Shown in pieces: positions 18,229 through 25,538 of a stretch of DNA of 64,000 bases (positions within the stretch are counted from its first letter, which is position 1; every line of letters starts with the position of its first letter). Source of the DNA: Verrucomicrobiaceae bacterium. Lineage in GTDB: Bacteria > Verrucomicrobiota > Verrucomicrobiia > Verrucomicrobiales > Verrucomicrobiaceae. Location: the NCBI GenBank assembly GCA_947466075.1, contig CANIBP010000003.1, positions 124,001 to 188,000 of the forward strand. Reading direction: 5' to 3'. The translations under genes were made by a program, and so were the position numbers. The notes below the pieces were generated by a model. The model worked only from the letters and a program-made list of their open reading frames with translations, was not told the origin of the DNA and did not search any database.

Positions 18229-18951
18229 ATGCAGTTTTATTTTCCCACCACCCTGAATCTCGGCCAAGAACACAGCGAAGGCTTCCACCAGGAACTGCTG
18301 CGCGGGCTAACTCACAAGCTGAACAATTTGCTGGCGGTGATCCAGGGCTTTAGCAGTCTCATTTTGATGCAGGAGGATCTCGATCCGGGCGTAAGCGAGA
18401 ACATGCAGCACATCCGCGAAGCTTCCGTGGGCGTGACGAATCTCAGCGAGCGCATCCGTTCCGCCGGTGGTTGTGCCAAGATCAGTCTGCAGTCTTTGGG
18501 CCTGAATGAATACCTGCCCGTGATCGAAGGCGCGGTGATGGAGCCCTTTCAAAAGGAAAATGTGCAGCTTGAGGCTGACGTGCAGGCGGGCCTACCGCCG
18601 GTGCTTGTCGATCCGACGAAGTTCAAAGACATCCTCACGGAGTTGCTACGCAATGCAGCTGAAGCGGCATCCAAGGGCGGTGGTCGTTGTGCACTGAAAA
18701 TTTGTGGCCCGGGAGCGATCACCCCCGCAGAACAACGCCGCGTGGACATCCTGGTGAGCAACACCGGGTCGCAGATCCCGGCAGAGAAGATGCAGGAAAT
18801 TTTCCGTCCGTTCCATGGCTCGAAGAACAGCAATCACCTCGGCCTCGGGCTGACGATTGCGGCGATGCTGAGCCATCAAATAAACATCCAGCTCGGTGTG
18901 GCCTCAGAGAACAACACGACGACGTTCTGGTTGAGCTGTCCGATGGCCTGA
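18229..18951 (+). CDS. Small soluble histidine kinase
   Basis: 240 aa, no transmembrane or sensor domain. The dimerisation and phosphoacceptor helix carries H29 in RGLTHKLNNLLAVIQGF. The ATPase domain has the N-box TELLRNAAEAA near 140, a G1-like segment DILVSNTGSQIPAEKMQEIF with FRPFHGSK, and the G2 box GLGLTIAAML. It should phosphorylate a separate response regulator; none is adjacent, and the nearest receiver protein is at 45.2 kb. Start chosen at 18229 because the frame upstream is unsupported. Confidence 0.8.
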   Translation: MQFYFPTTLNLGQEHSEGFHQELLRGLTHKLNNLLAVIQGFSSLILMQEDLDPGVSENMQHIREASVGVTNLSERIRSAGGCAKISLQSLGLNEYLPVIEGAVMEPFQKENVQLEADVQAGLPPVLVDPTKFKDILTELLRNAAEAASKGGGRCALKICGPGAITPAEQRRVDILVSNTGSQIPAEKMQEIFRPFHGSKNSNHLGLGLTIAAMLSHQINIQLGVASENNTTTFWLSCPMA

Positions 18952-19058
18952 GGCCGGGCCGTTGGGTGATTTTTTGAGTTTTGTGTCAATTTCTAGGCAA
19001 CGGCAGCGTCTCATACATTGTCACAAAGCGCATCACCCCATCCCAACGGAGGTTTCTC

Positions 19059-19826
19059 ATGCAACGATCTGTCCTGTTCTTCTTTCTGCTCCTGGCAGTA
19101 ATGCACGCCATTGCGGCCCCTAAAAACTACGGCACGATCACCACCCGCAATGGGAAGTCGTTTTACGACTGCAAGATCATGCGTGTGCAACCTGATGGCG
19201 TTTCGTTCACGCATCGTGATGGTGCGGCGAAAATTGCCTTCAAAGATCTGCCTGCGGACATGCGGCAGGAGTTTCGGTATGATCCGCAGCAGGAAGCAGC
19301 GTATCAGCGCGAGCAGGCCGCTGCACGCAAAGCGGAGTTGAAGCGGCAGCAACAGCAGGAAATCGTGATGCAGGAGAGGCTCATGGAAGCAAAGATGGCC
19401 GAGGCCAGCTATCTGGCTGCTGCGCAAACAGTCTACCATGCGCCGAGCACACCTGCGATGTCACTGGCACTACCGGGAGAATCGTTGCCGAAGGTGGGAT
19501 ATCAGACGCCCTCTTGGGTGGGAACGCCGATAACAGGGCCGGCGATTGGTGGCAGCAGCTATCGCAGTGGCAATTTCTCACGCTGGGGTTACCCGGCGGC
19601 CTATGGCCGTGGCTCATTTCCAGTCAGCGGGTATTACTCTGGATACAACTATGGCTATCCATATGGCGGCTATTCCTACGGGGGTTACCCTTATAGCGGA
19701 TACTCTGGAGGAGGCTATGCGCCAAGCTATGGCACCACTGTTTACGGGAATTGGAATGTGGGGCACGGCATCAACCTTGGCGTCGGTATTGGATCGTTTG
19801 GCACTATGCTGGGCATCTGCCGCTGA
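19059..19826 (+). CDS. Secreted Gly/Tyr-rich protein, paralogue 1
   Basis: 255 aa with a signal peptide (MQRSVLFFFLLLAVMHAIAA) and a good ribosome site, GGAGG, at 19048-19052, which decides the start. Residues 22-75 form a small beta domain (YGTITTRNGKSFYDCKIMRV, then FTHRDGAAKIAFKDLP) shared with the next gene and common in Verrucomicrobia. A charged coiled-coil (about 80-115, QREQAAARKAELKRQQQQ) follows, then a low-complexity tail rich in YGYPYGG/YSGG. Probably a surface or periplasmic structural protein; function unknown. Confidence 0.7.
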   Translation: MQRSVLFFFLLLAVMHAIAAPKNYGTITTRNGKSFYDCKIMRVQPDGVSFTHRDGAAKIAFKDLPADMRQEFRYDPQQEAAYQREQAAARKAELKRQQQQEIVMQERLMEAKMAEASYLAAAQTVYHAPSTPAMSLALPGESLPKVGYQTPSWVGTPITGPAIGGSSYRSGNFSRWGYPAAYGRGSFPVSGYYSGYNYGYPYGGYSYGGYPYSGYSGGGYAPSYGTTVYGNWNVGHGINLGVGIGSFGTMLGICR

Positions 19827-19843
19827 AGCATTGCTTCAGTTTT
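19823..19843 (+). terminator. Hairpin with T-tract after paralogue 1
   Basis: CTGAAGC (19823-19829) pairs with GCTTCAG (19833-19839), followed by TTTT. It includes the stop codon of the gene. Short but perfect stem. Confidence 0.55.
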
Positions 19844-19900
19844 ACGAAGAATAAAAAACTCGCGTCTTGGCCGATTACGCGGTCAAATCAAGCTAGCACG

Positions 19901-20632
19901 ATGAAAACGATCCTACTCTCCGTCATCACGCTACAGCTTGCCCTCACGGCAGCCGTGCGCGCACTTGAAGCAACCACCATCGAGACTGCTCAAGGCAAGG
20001 CTTACCAGCAATGCAGGGTCATGAAGCGTGAGCCTGACGGTATCTACTTCACGCATAGCAAAGGAGCCGCGAAAGTCCTGTTCGCCGACTTATCCGAGCC
20101 GATGCGCAATGCACTGGGCTATGACGCGAAGAAGGCAGAAGCCTATGAAAAAGAGCGCGCAGACGCACGCAAAGAAGCGGAACAGGCCCGCCGGGCGCGT
20201 GAAACGAAGCTGGCCGAGGCCATGATTGCTGCGCAGGCCCGCTATGCCGCGCAACAGCCATTGATCCTGATGCAGCAACCCTATGGCGGCGGCTACATGA
20301 CGGGGCTGCCTCCCATAGTGGGTGTGAGTGGCCTCAGTTACACTTCCCCCTATTACGGTGCCGGGTTTCACCCACCTAGTTTCCAGCAATCACGCGGTTG
20401 GACCAACACGGGCATCGCTTCTATCGGCGCCGGCACTGGCGGCATTTATGTCCCGCAAAGCGGCGGGTTGGTCTTCACCGGCTTTCCCGGCGTGCAGTAC
20501 AGCCCAACTTTGGGCTACACGAATTCCAATATCAACAACCCAGTCGCCTCACCTTTCTTCGGGACGCAGCATTCGGGTGTTGTCCCCGGCGTGTCGATAC
20601 CGGGCAGCTCGTCAGGCCCAGTGCATCATTGA
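19901..20632 (+). CDS. Secreted Gly-rich protein, paralogue 2
   Basis: 243 aa with a signal peptide (MKTILLSVITLQLALTAAVRA). It repeats the plan of the gene before it: the small domain TIETAQGKAYQQCRVMKREP then YFTHSKGAAKVLFADLSEP, a charged helix (KKAEAYEKERADARKEAEQA), and a glycine-rich, disordered tail. The tail is less tyrosine-rich than that of paralogue 1. A tandem duplication followed by divergence of the tails is likely. Function unknown. Confidence 0.68.
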   Translation: MKTILLSVITLQLALTAAVRALEATTIETAQGKAYQQCRVMKREPDGIYFTHSKGAAKVLFADLSEPMRNALGYDAKKAEAYEKERADARKEAEQARRARETKLAEAMIAAQARYAAQQPLILMQQPYGGGYMTGLPPIVGVSGLSYTSPYYGAGFHPPSFQQSRGWTNTGIASIGAGTGGIYVPQSGGLVFTGFPGVQYSPTLGYTNSNINNPVASPFFGTQHSGVVPGVSIPGSSSGPVHH

Positions 20633-20634
20633 GA

Positions 20635-20667
20635 CAAAAAACAGGCGGACCTGTTGCCAAGTCCGCC
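20635..20667 (-). terminator. Rho-independent terminator of rpmB
   Basis: Read on the minus strand, GGCGGAC (20667-20661) pairs with GTCCGCC (20650-20644) and is followed by TGTTTTTTG. It lies 26 bp beyond the rpmB stop and between convergent genes. Confidence 0.75.
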
Positions 20668-20692
20668 CGTGATAAAGAATTTGAGGCTTTGA

Positions 20693-20956
20693 TTAGATCA
20701 GGCCAGCCTTTTTGAGCGTGGCGTAGGCGCCGTTTTTGTCGAGCGTCTTGAGTGCGCGTGCGGTGAGCTTCACATCGACGAACTTGTTCAGTTCCGGGAT
20801 GAAAATGCGCTTCTTGCGGAGGTTCGGCAGGATGACGCGCTTCACACGCTTCGTGATGTGACGACCGATACCGCCTTCTTTTTTGGCTTTACCGCTGCGG
20901 TGGATGTGGTGGCCGCGGGTAACGCCGACGCCGGTGATTTCACAGATTTTTGCCAT
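20693..20956 (-). CDS. rpmB: 50S ribosomal protein L28
   Basis: 87 aa. The N-terminus AKICEITGVGVTRGHHI and the basic centre RVKRVILPNLRKKRIFIPE are typical of L28, and the ending TLDKNGAYATLKKAGL is the usual helix. There is no CxxC zinc site. It is a structural protein of the large subunit. It stands alone here, without rpmG. Confidence 0.96.
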   Translation of the reverse strand: MAKICEITGVGVTRGHHIHRSGKAKKEGGIGRHITKRVKRVILPNLRKKRIFIPELNKFVDVKLTARALKTLDKNGAYATLKKAGLI

Positions 20957-21033
20957 ATAGATTTTGGGGGAAAGAGGGCCACGATACTAGCCGAGGACTT
21001 TGGGGCGTCAACCGAAAGTCCGGCTTTCCGTCA

Positions 21034-22305
21034 TCAACGCCTTGGCCGACCCACCATCAGGCAGGTCGTCTGCGGGTTCATGAGGTAGCCAATGCCGAAA
21101 TTGAGTGGCTTCACCGGGTAGCGCCCGGAGGAGTAAGCAGCCGTCAAATCTGGCTGCTGGCAGCCTGAAAAGATGTCCAGCGTGCCGCGATGGTTGCCGT
21201 AGAGCCACAAATCCCAGCCAGAACGGACGAAATCGCCGTATGGCACACCCGAGGGGTCCTGGACAATGGCGCTGCTGTGCCGCAACAGGTAATCGCGGAT
21301 ATTGGAGAAGCCGCCATCATGCATTAGATAGGAAGCACTTTTGAGGAAGGCTGGAACGCGTCCCAAGCGCGAAACAAAGGTCAGGAATGGCCCACCGGCG
21401 CTCACACCACCGTTGGACAGGTCTTGGCGGAAATAAAACACCCGCTTCACGCTGCCGAAACCATTGCGGCAGCGGATCATGAGACCAGTGTTCCCAGAAG
21501 AGCCGGACAGTGTGATATTACCCGTGCCATCAAGCCGCACCGTATCGACGGATTCGACGGTATAGCCGGTGCGGGCCATGAAAGCCAACATGAGCGGCAG
21601 CACCCCTCGAAAACGCGTGGCTTGCAGTGTGCTGCGCATCTCCGTCGTGATGAAGTAGCCGCTCTGCATGATGGTGGAAACGGCGTTGTGCAAGCCGGCG
21701 AGGCCGCGCTCGACCTCCGACTGGGACAGCCCGCTCATCCGCGGCAGCGGTTCCGCCGGTTCCAGACCGCACATCACATACGTTTCCGCCGAGGGGAACA
21801 AAGCGCTCGCAAAGAGAAAGTCCGGCCCGCTGAAAGGGTAGAACATGGCGTTCGCATTCTTGATGTCGCTAATTTCAGCGCTTGCCCAATTCTGCAACGG
21901 CGCACGGTGAACGGACTGGTGCGTGGCCCACAGGTGATCCATGCGCAGCTTATGAGCAGCCCAGGCGGAAGAATTGCGCACGTTGCCAGTCGAGCCGCCC
22001 CCAAACGTCGAGTCCATGCCGGCAAACAAGCGTGCGATGTCGTTGATCGACTCCGATTGCGTGGGCACGTTCATCGAAGCCGCACCGTTATAGAGCGGAC
22101 GGTTATCCGTGCTCTGCGCCCGCCGCACATTGCCGCCGCCGAGTGCATCCAGCACGCTGGTCCACTGATTGATCCGGTTTGCCGCCGCCGTGTAGTTTTG
22201 GAACGCCGCGTCTGGTAATGCGCAGGCCGCTAGGAGCACCATAAGGAGCGATCCACCGAGCATTCGGCGAAAAATGGAGAGAGCACGATCTGATAGAGCC
22301 GTCAT
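21034..22305 (-). CDS. Putative lipoprotein of unknown function
   Basis: 423 aa. The N-terminus has a hydrophobic stretch ending in a lipobox, LLMVLLAAC, with the Cys near residue 28, so it is likely lipid-anchored. The mature part is W/Y/F-rich and mixed alpha/beta, with no recognised motif. Two related-looking segments mention an exposed hairpin (GLMIRCRNGFGSVKRVFYFRQDL). Upstream is a 149-bp intergenic stretch that may hold its promoter. Not recognised. Confidence 0.6.
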   Translation of the reverse strand: MTALSDRALSIFRRMLGGSLLMVLLAACALPDAAFQNYTAAANRINQWTSVLDALGGGNVRRAQSTDNRPLYNGAASMNVPTQSESINDIARLFAGMDSTFGGGSTGNVRNSSAWAAHKLRMDHLWATHQSVHRAPLQNWASAEISDIKNANAMFYPFSGPDFLFASALFPSAETYVMCGLEPAEPLPRMSGLSQSEVERGLAGLHNAVSTIMQSGYFITTEMRSTLQATRFRGVLPLMLAFMARTGYTVESVDTVRLDGTGNITLSGSSGNTGLMIRCRNGFGSVKRVFYFRQDLSNGGVSAGGPFLTFVSRLGRVPAFLKSASYLMHDGGFSNIRDYLLRHSSAIVQDPSGVPYGDFVRSGWDLWLYGNHRGTLDIFSGCQQPDLTAAYSSGRYPVKPLNFGIGYLMNPQTTCLMVGRPRR

Positions 22306-22454
22306 AACGGAGCGATAATATCAGACACAAACCATGCGCCAAGTAAGTCTTTATAGACTCTGGCAGTTTTATTTCCGTCTCGATTTAGTCGTTATTGAAA
22401 TTCAGAGCCACTTTTACGGGCCCCTGAATAGTCAATCGCTCTAGCATCCCAGAC

Positions 22455-23507
22455 TCACTTCGGCTGATGCATTCCGATGCAGTGGAAGGCTCCGCCTTCG
22501 GTCACGAGATCCTTCGCCATCATGGAGATGACTTCGCGACCAGGGAAGCATTCGGAAATCTTGTCCTCAGCCATGGCGTCCTTCTTCTTGTGTCCGAAGA
22601 GTGGGAGCAGCACGGCGTTGTTCATGATCAGGAAGTTGGCGTAGCTGGCAGGCAGGCGGCTGAGACGCCAGTCCTTCATTTCGATGGCCTGCGGCATTTC
22701 GATCTCGATGATTTCGAGCTTGCCGCCGTCAGGAGCTTTCACGTCATCGAGGCGCTCGCGGATGTCTTTGAGAACCTTGTGATTGGGGTCGTTCTCGCGC
22801 GGCTCTACCATGCAGATGACGGCGTCATCACGGATGAAACGCACCACGTCGTCGATGTGGCCGTCGGTATCGTCACCTTCGATGCCTTTTTTGAACCAGA
22901 CGATGTCTTTCACGCCGAGCATGGCCTTCAATTCCTTTTCGACCTCGGCTTTATTGCCCGGCTTGCCGCCGTGGCGGTTCGGATTGAGCAAAACAGCCTC
23001 GGTTGTCAGCAACGTGCCTTTGCCATTCGTTTCGATCGCTCCGCCTTCGAGAATCATCTTCGATTTAAAGCGCTCCATTTTCAAAGCCGCAGCCGCCTTT
23101 TCAGGAATGGCGTTGTCCAAATCCCATGGCGGGAACTTGCCTCCCCAAGCATTGAATTCCCAGTCGGTGATCGCCACCTTACCAGTCTCGTTGTGCTTGA
23201 TGAAGATCGGCCCGTGGTCACGGCACCAGACATCGTTGGTGTTGTTCTCGTAGATGTCCACCTGACTGAGATCGCCTTCGTTGTCGGCGATGCTGAGACG
23301 GATGTTCATGTGGCTGAGCATCGGCGCATTGATGCGCACACGTTCGTAGCGGGAGATGACGCTGGCGATCTCGCCAAACTTGTCTTGCAGCTTGTGGTAA
23401 GTCTTCGGGCAGCTTTCCTTGTTGGAAGGCCAAGAAAGCCAGATCGCCTCTTGCGGTTCGAATTCGGCAGGCAGGCGGTAGTTTTGGGGATAGGCGGCTT
23501 TACTCAT
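22455..23507 (-). CDS. aguA: Agmatine deiminase
   Basis: 350 aa from the ATG at 23507; an in-frame TTG at 23510 is less likely. Guanidino-modifying-enzyme motifs are present: NDVWCRDHGPIF, LEGGAIETNGKGT, GDDTDGHIDDVVRF and the catalytic Cys in GGAFHCIGMHQP at the C-terminus. It converts agmatine to N-carbamoylputrescine and ammonia. The start lies inside the end of aguB (8-nt overlap), so the two enzymes of this putrescine route form an operon, with aguB first. Confidence 0.95.
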   Translation of the reverse strand: MSKAAYPQNYRLPAEFEPQEAIWLSWPSNKESCPKTYHKLQDKFGEIASVISRYERVRINAPMLSHMNIRLSIADNEGDLSQVDIYENNTNDVWCRDHGPIFIKHNETGKVAITDWEFNAWGGKFPPWDLDNAIPEKAAAALKMERFKSKMILEGGAIETNGKGTLLTTEAVLLNPNRHGGKPGNKAEVEKELKAMLGVKDIVWFKKGIEGDDTDGHIDDVVRFIRDDAVICMVEPRENDPNHKVLKDIRERLDDVKAPDGGKLEIIEIEMPQAIEMKDWRLSRLPASYANFLIMNNAVLLPLFGHKKKDAMAEDKISECFPGREVISMMAKDLVTEGGAFHCIGMHQPK

Positions 23508-24366
23508 CAAGGTAGCGTTTGGTCAGGGGAGCGTAGGTGTCAATGCGGCGATCACGGAAAAACGGCCAGATACGGCGAAAATCCTCCACCGCTGAAAGAT
23601 CACACGGCACGATCAAAATCTCTTCAGCGCTCACGGCGGCCTTTGCAACGACTTCTCCATAAGGATTTGCCACAAAGGACTGCCCCCAGAACTCGCTCTG
23701 CTGCTCGGTGCCCACACGATTGACCGCCGCCACGAAGCAGCCGTTCGCCACCGCATGCCCACGTTGAACGGTCTCCCAGGCGCAGTGCTGGGCGGCTCCA
23801 AGTTCGGCTTTTTCACTCGGCAACCAGCCAATGGCCGTGGGATAGAACAAAATTTCCGCGCCAGCCAGTGCCGTGAGTCGCGCGGCCTCCGGATACCACT
23901 GGTCCCAGCAAATCAGCACACCAATGCGTCCAAACTTCGTGTCCCACACGCGATAGCCGAGGTCTCCTGGCGTGAAATAAAACTTCTCCTCGAAGCCCGG
24001 GTCCTGCGGGATGTGCATCTTGCGGTACTTGCCCAGCACCGTGCCGTCCGCGTCGATGATGGCAGCGGTGTTGTGATAAAGGCCCGGGCCGCGCTTCTCA
24101 AACAGCGGCACGATGATCACCACTCCAAGTTCCTTCGCCAGCGGAGCCAGTCGAGCCGTCGTGGGCCCCGGAACTTCCTCTGCAAGGTCAAACAACGTCG
24201 GATCCTGTGTGATGCAAAAGTAGGGCGTGTTAAACAGCTCCTGCAGACACACAATCTGTGCGCCACGGGCCGCCGCGTCACGGATGAGCCGCTCATGCTG
24301 CCGCACGCTTTCCTCCTTGCTTGAAAATGCCCGGCTCTGCACCAGGCCGAGTGTTACCTTCGCCAT
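23500..24366 (-). CDS. aguB: N-carbamoylputrescine amidohydrolase
   Basis: 288 aa of the nitrilase superfamily. The catalytic Glu-Lys-Cys triad is visible as CLQELFNTPYF, KYRKMHIPQDPGF and GVLICWDQWYPEAARL. ATG at 24366 gives the usual N-terminus AKVTLGLVQSRAF; the frame upstream is open but has no family similarity. It hydrolyses N-carbamoylputrescine to putrescine, ammonia and CO2, the step after aguA, whose start it overlaps. Products feed polyamine synthesis. Confidence 0.94.
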   Translation of the reverse strand: MAKVTLGLVQSRAFSSKEESVRQHERLIRDAAARGAQIVCLQELFNTPYFCITQDPTLFDLAEEVPGPTTARLAPLAKELGVVIIVPLFEKRGPGLYHNTAAIIDADGTVLGKYRKMHIPQDPGFEEKFYFTPGDLGYRVWDTKFGRIGVLICWDQWYPEAARLTALAGAEILFYPTAIGWLPSEKAELGAAQHCAWETVQRGHAVANGCFVAAVNRVGTEQQSEFWGQSFVANPYGEVVAKAAVSAEEILIVPCDLSAVEDFRRIWPFFRDRRIDTYAPLTKRYLDE

Positions 24367-24461
24367 AAGACGCGGATGTTTGACCGCATGCTGGCGAATG
24401 CAAGAAAAGAAGGCCCGGCAGCGCTGCTTGCGTGCATGCCGACTGCTGCTACTCTCTTTGC

Positions 24462-24674
24462 ATGAGTACCGCCGTCGAAGCGATCTATCAAAAGGGGCTG
24501 TTACAACTCCTGACTCCGCTGCCATTGCCGGAACACAGTCGTGTGCGTGTTGCTGTAGAACTCATCACTGACGACACGGAACGTTCCGAGTGGCTCTCGC
24601 ATTCACAACAGCAGCTCGAAACGATTTGGGATAACGCTGCCGACGACGTTTTCAATGAATTGCTCGCGTCATGA
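24462..24674 (+). CDS. DUF104-type antitoxin
   Basis: 70 aa. The opening AVEAIYQKGLLQLLTPLPLP followed by EHSRVRVAVELI is the DUF104/AF2212-like signature, a small beta domain used as the antitoxin of PIN or MazF-type toxins. The C-terminal half is acidic and helical, suited to binding the toxin. Its last 20 nucleotides overlap the toxin gene, a typical translational coupling. Confidence 0.78.
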   Translation: MSTAVEAIYQKGLLQLLTPLPLPEHSRVRVAVELITDDTERSEWLSHSQQQLETIWDNAADDVFNELLAS

Positions 24675-24972
24675 TGTCGTCCTGCTGCCGATTCCGTTCA
24701 CGGATTTGAGCAGTCAAAAAGTCCGCCCCGCAGTGGTCGTCGGCCACGGATCATTCCCCGGCGACATCTTTGTTGTTCCGATCACTTCACAGCTCGCGAA
24801 CACGGATTTCCCACTGAACGCATGGCAGGCCGCCAGATTGAATGTGCCCTGCGGGATCAAATCGCAGATCTGCACCATCGAAGACCGGCTTGTGCGCAAA
24901 GTCGTTGGGCGATTGCACCCGACCGATGTGGCAACGTTTCAAACACACTTGCGCAACTGGCTGGGTCTTTGA
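24655..24972 (+). CDS. MazF/PemK-family mRNA interferase toxin
   Basis: 105 aa. RHDVVLLPIPFTDLSSQKVRPAVVV is the classical PemK/MazF N-terminus, IFVVPITSQ is the second strand, and IKSQICTIEDRLVRKVVGRL the third block with the Ser/Thr positions. It should cleave RNA at short sites, restrained by the DUF104 protein encoded just upstream (20-nt overlap). Pairing of DUF104 with MazF rather than PIN is less common. It is followed by a strong two-way terminator. Confidence 0.85.
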   Translation: MNCSRHDVVLLPIPFTDLSSQKVRPAVVVGHGSFPGDIFVVPITSQLANTDFPLNAWQAARLNVPCGIKSQICTIEDRLVRKVVGRLHPTDVATFQTHLRNWLGL

Positions 24973-24991
24973 AAGCCCACACATCGCAAAA

Positions 24992-25021
24992 AAAGCCCGG
25001 TAGCTCTCGCCACCGGGCTTT
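24992..25021. terminator. Bidirectional Rho-independent terminator
   Basis: AAAGCCCGGT (24992-25001) pairs perfectly with ACCGGGCTTT (25012-25021) around a 10-base loop. It separates the toxin gene (+) from the convergent DoxX gene (-), and the A and T ends serve both strands. Confidence 0.85.
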
Positions 25022-25038
25022 GGTGATTCAAAAGCGAC

Positions 25039-25446
25039 TTATTCGCGATCCACCGAGATCTTGCCTGCGCCGGTGAATAGCAGCGTCACATAGGCGATGA
25101 GGTACACCATCGCCAGCTCGCCGGAACTCGCGCCGACCAGCGCTGACTTGTGGACGAAGAAAAAGGCAGTTCCCATGGTGATCGCCAGCATCAGGGCGGC
25201 GAATCGGGTGAACAGCCCAGCGATCAGCAGCGCGGAGCAGACGACCTCCGCGAATACCGCGAGACCCGCGTTCACGTTTCCAGGCAGGCCGAGCAGGCCG
25301 TTCATCTTTTCGGCCGTGGCAGCAAAGCCGAGCATTTTGCCGCGGCCGTGCAGCAGCAGCATGGAGAAGCCGAGGGCAACGCGCAGAATGAGCAGACCGT
25401 AGTCGAGGGACTTCGGCAGGAACCATAGTTTCAAGATTTTGAGCAT
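25039..25446 (-). CDS. DoxX family membrane protein
   Basis: 135 aa with four hydrophobic segments. The first block, LLILRVALGFSMLLLHGRGKM, and the third, AGLFTRFAALMLAITMGTAFF, match the DoxX domain. Members are subunits of terminal quinol oxidase-like or redox complexes of mostly unknown function. It lies 92 bp from the valS stop on the same strand. No redox partner is adjacent. Confidence 0.82.
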   Translation of the reverse strand: MLKILKLWFLPKSLDYGLLILRVALGFSMLLLHGRGKMLGFAATAEKMNGLLGLPGNVNAGLAVFAEVVCSALLIAGLFTRFAALMLAITMGTAFFFVHKSALVGASSGELAMVYLIAYVTLLFTGAGKISVDRE

Positions 25447-25538
25447 GAGTGTGTTGGGTGCGGGTTAAGCGGGGATTTCCCAGAGCATGGTCATGCCCCG
25501 GCCCGGCCGACAAGCTTAAATTTTGGCCCAGCTCCTTG

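Noticed and set aside
22467-23723. Long + strand open frame opposite aguA and aguB
   Set aside because: It is antisense to two firmly recognised enzymes and its translation has no family similarity; high-GC codon bias makes such shadows common.
24432-24972. Direct repeats around the DUF104/MazF pair, like those around the second toxin-antitoxin pair
   Set aside because: I compared the two flanks and found no matching stretch.
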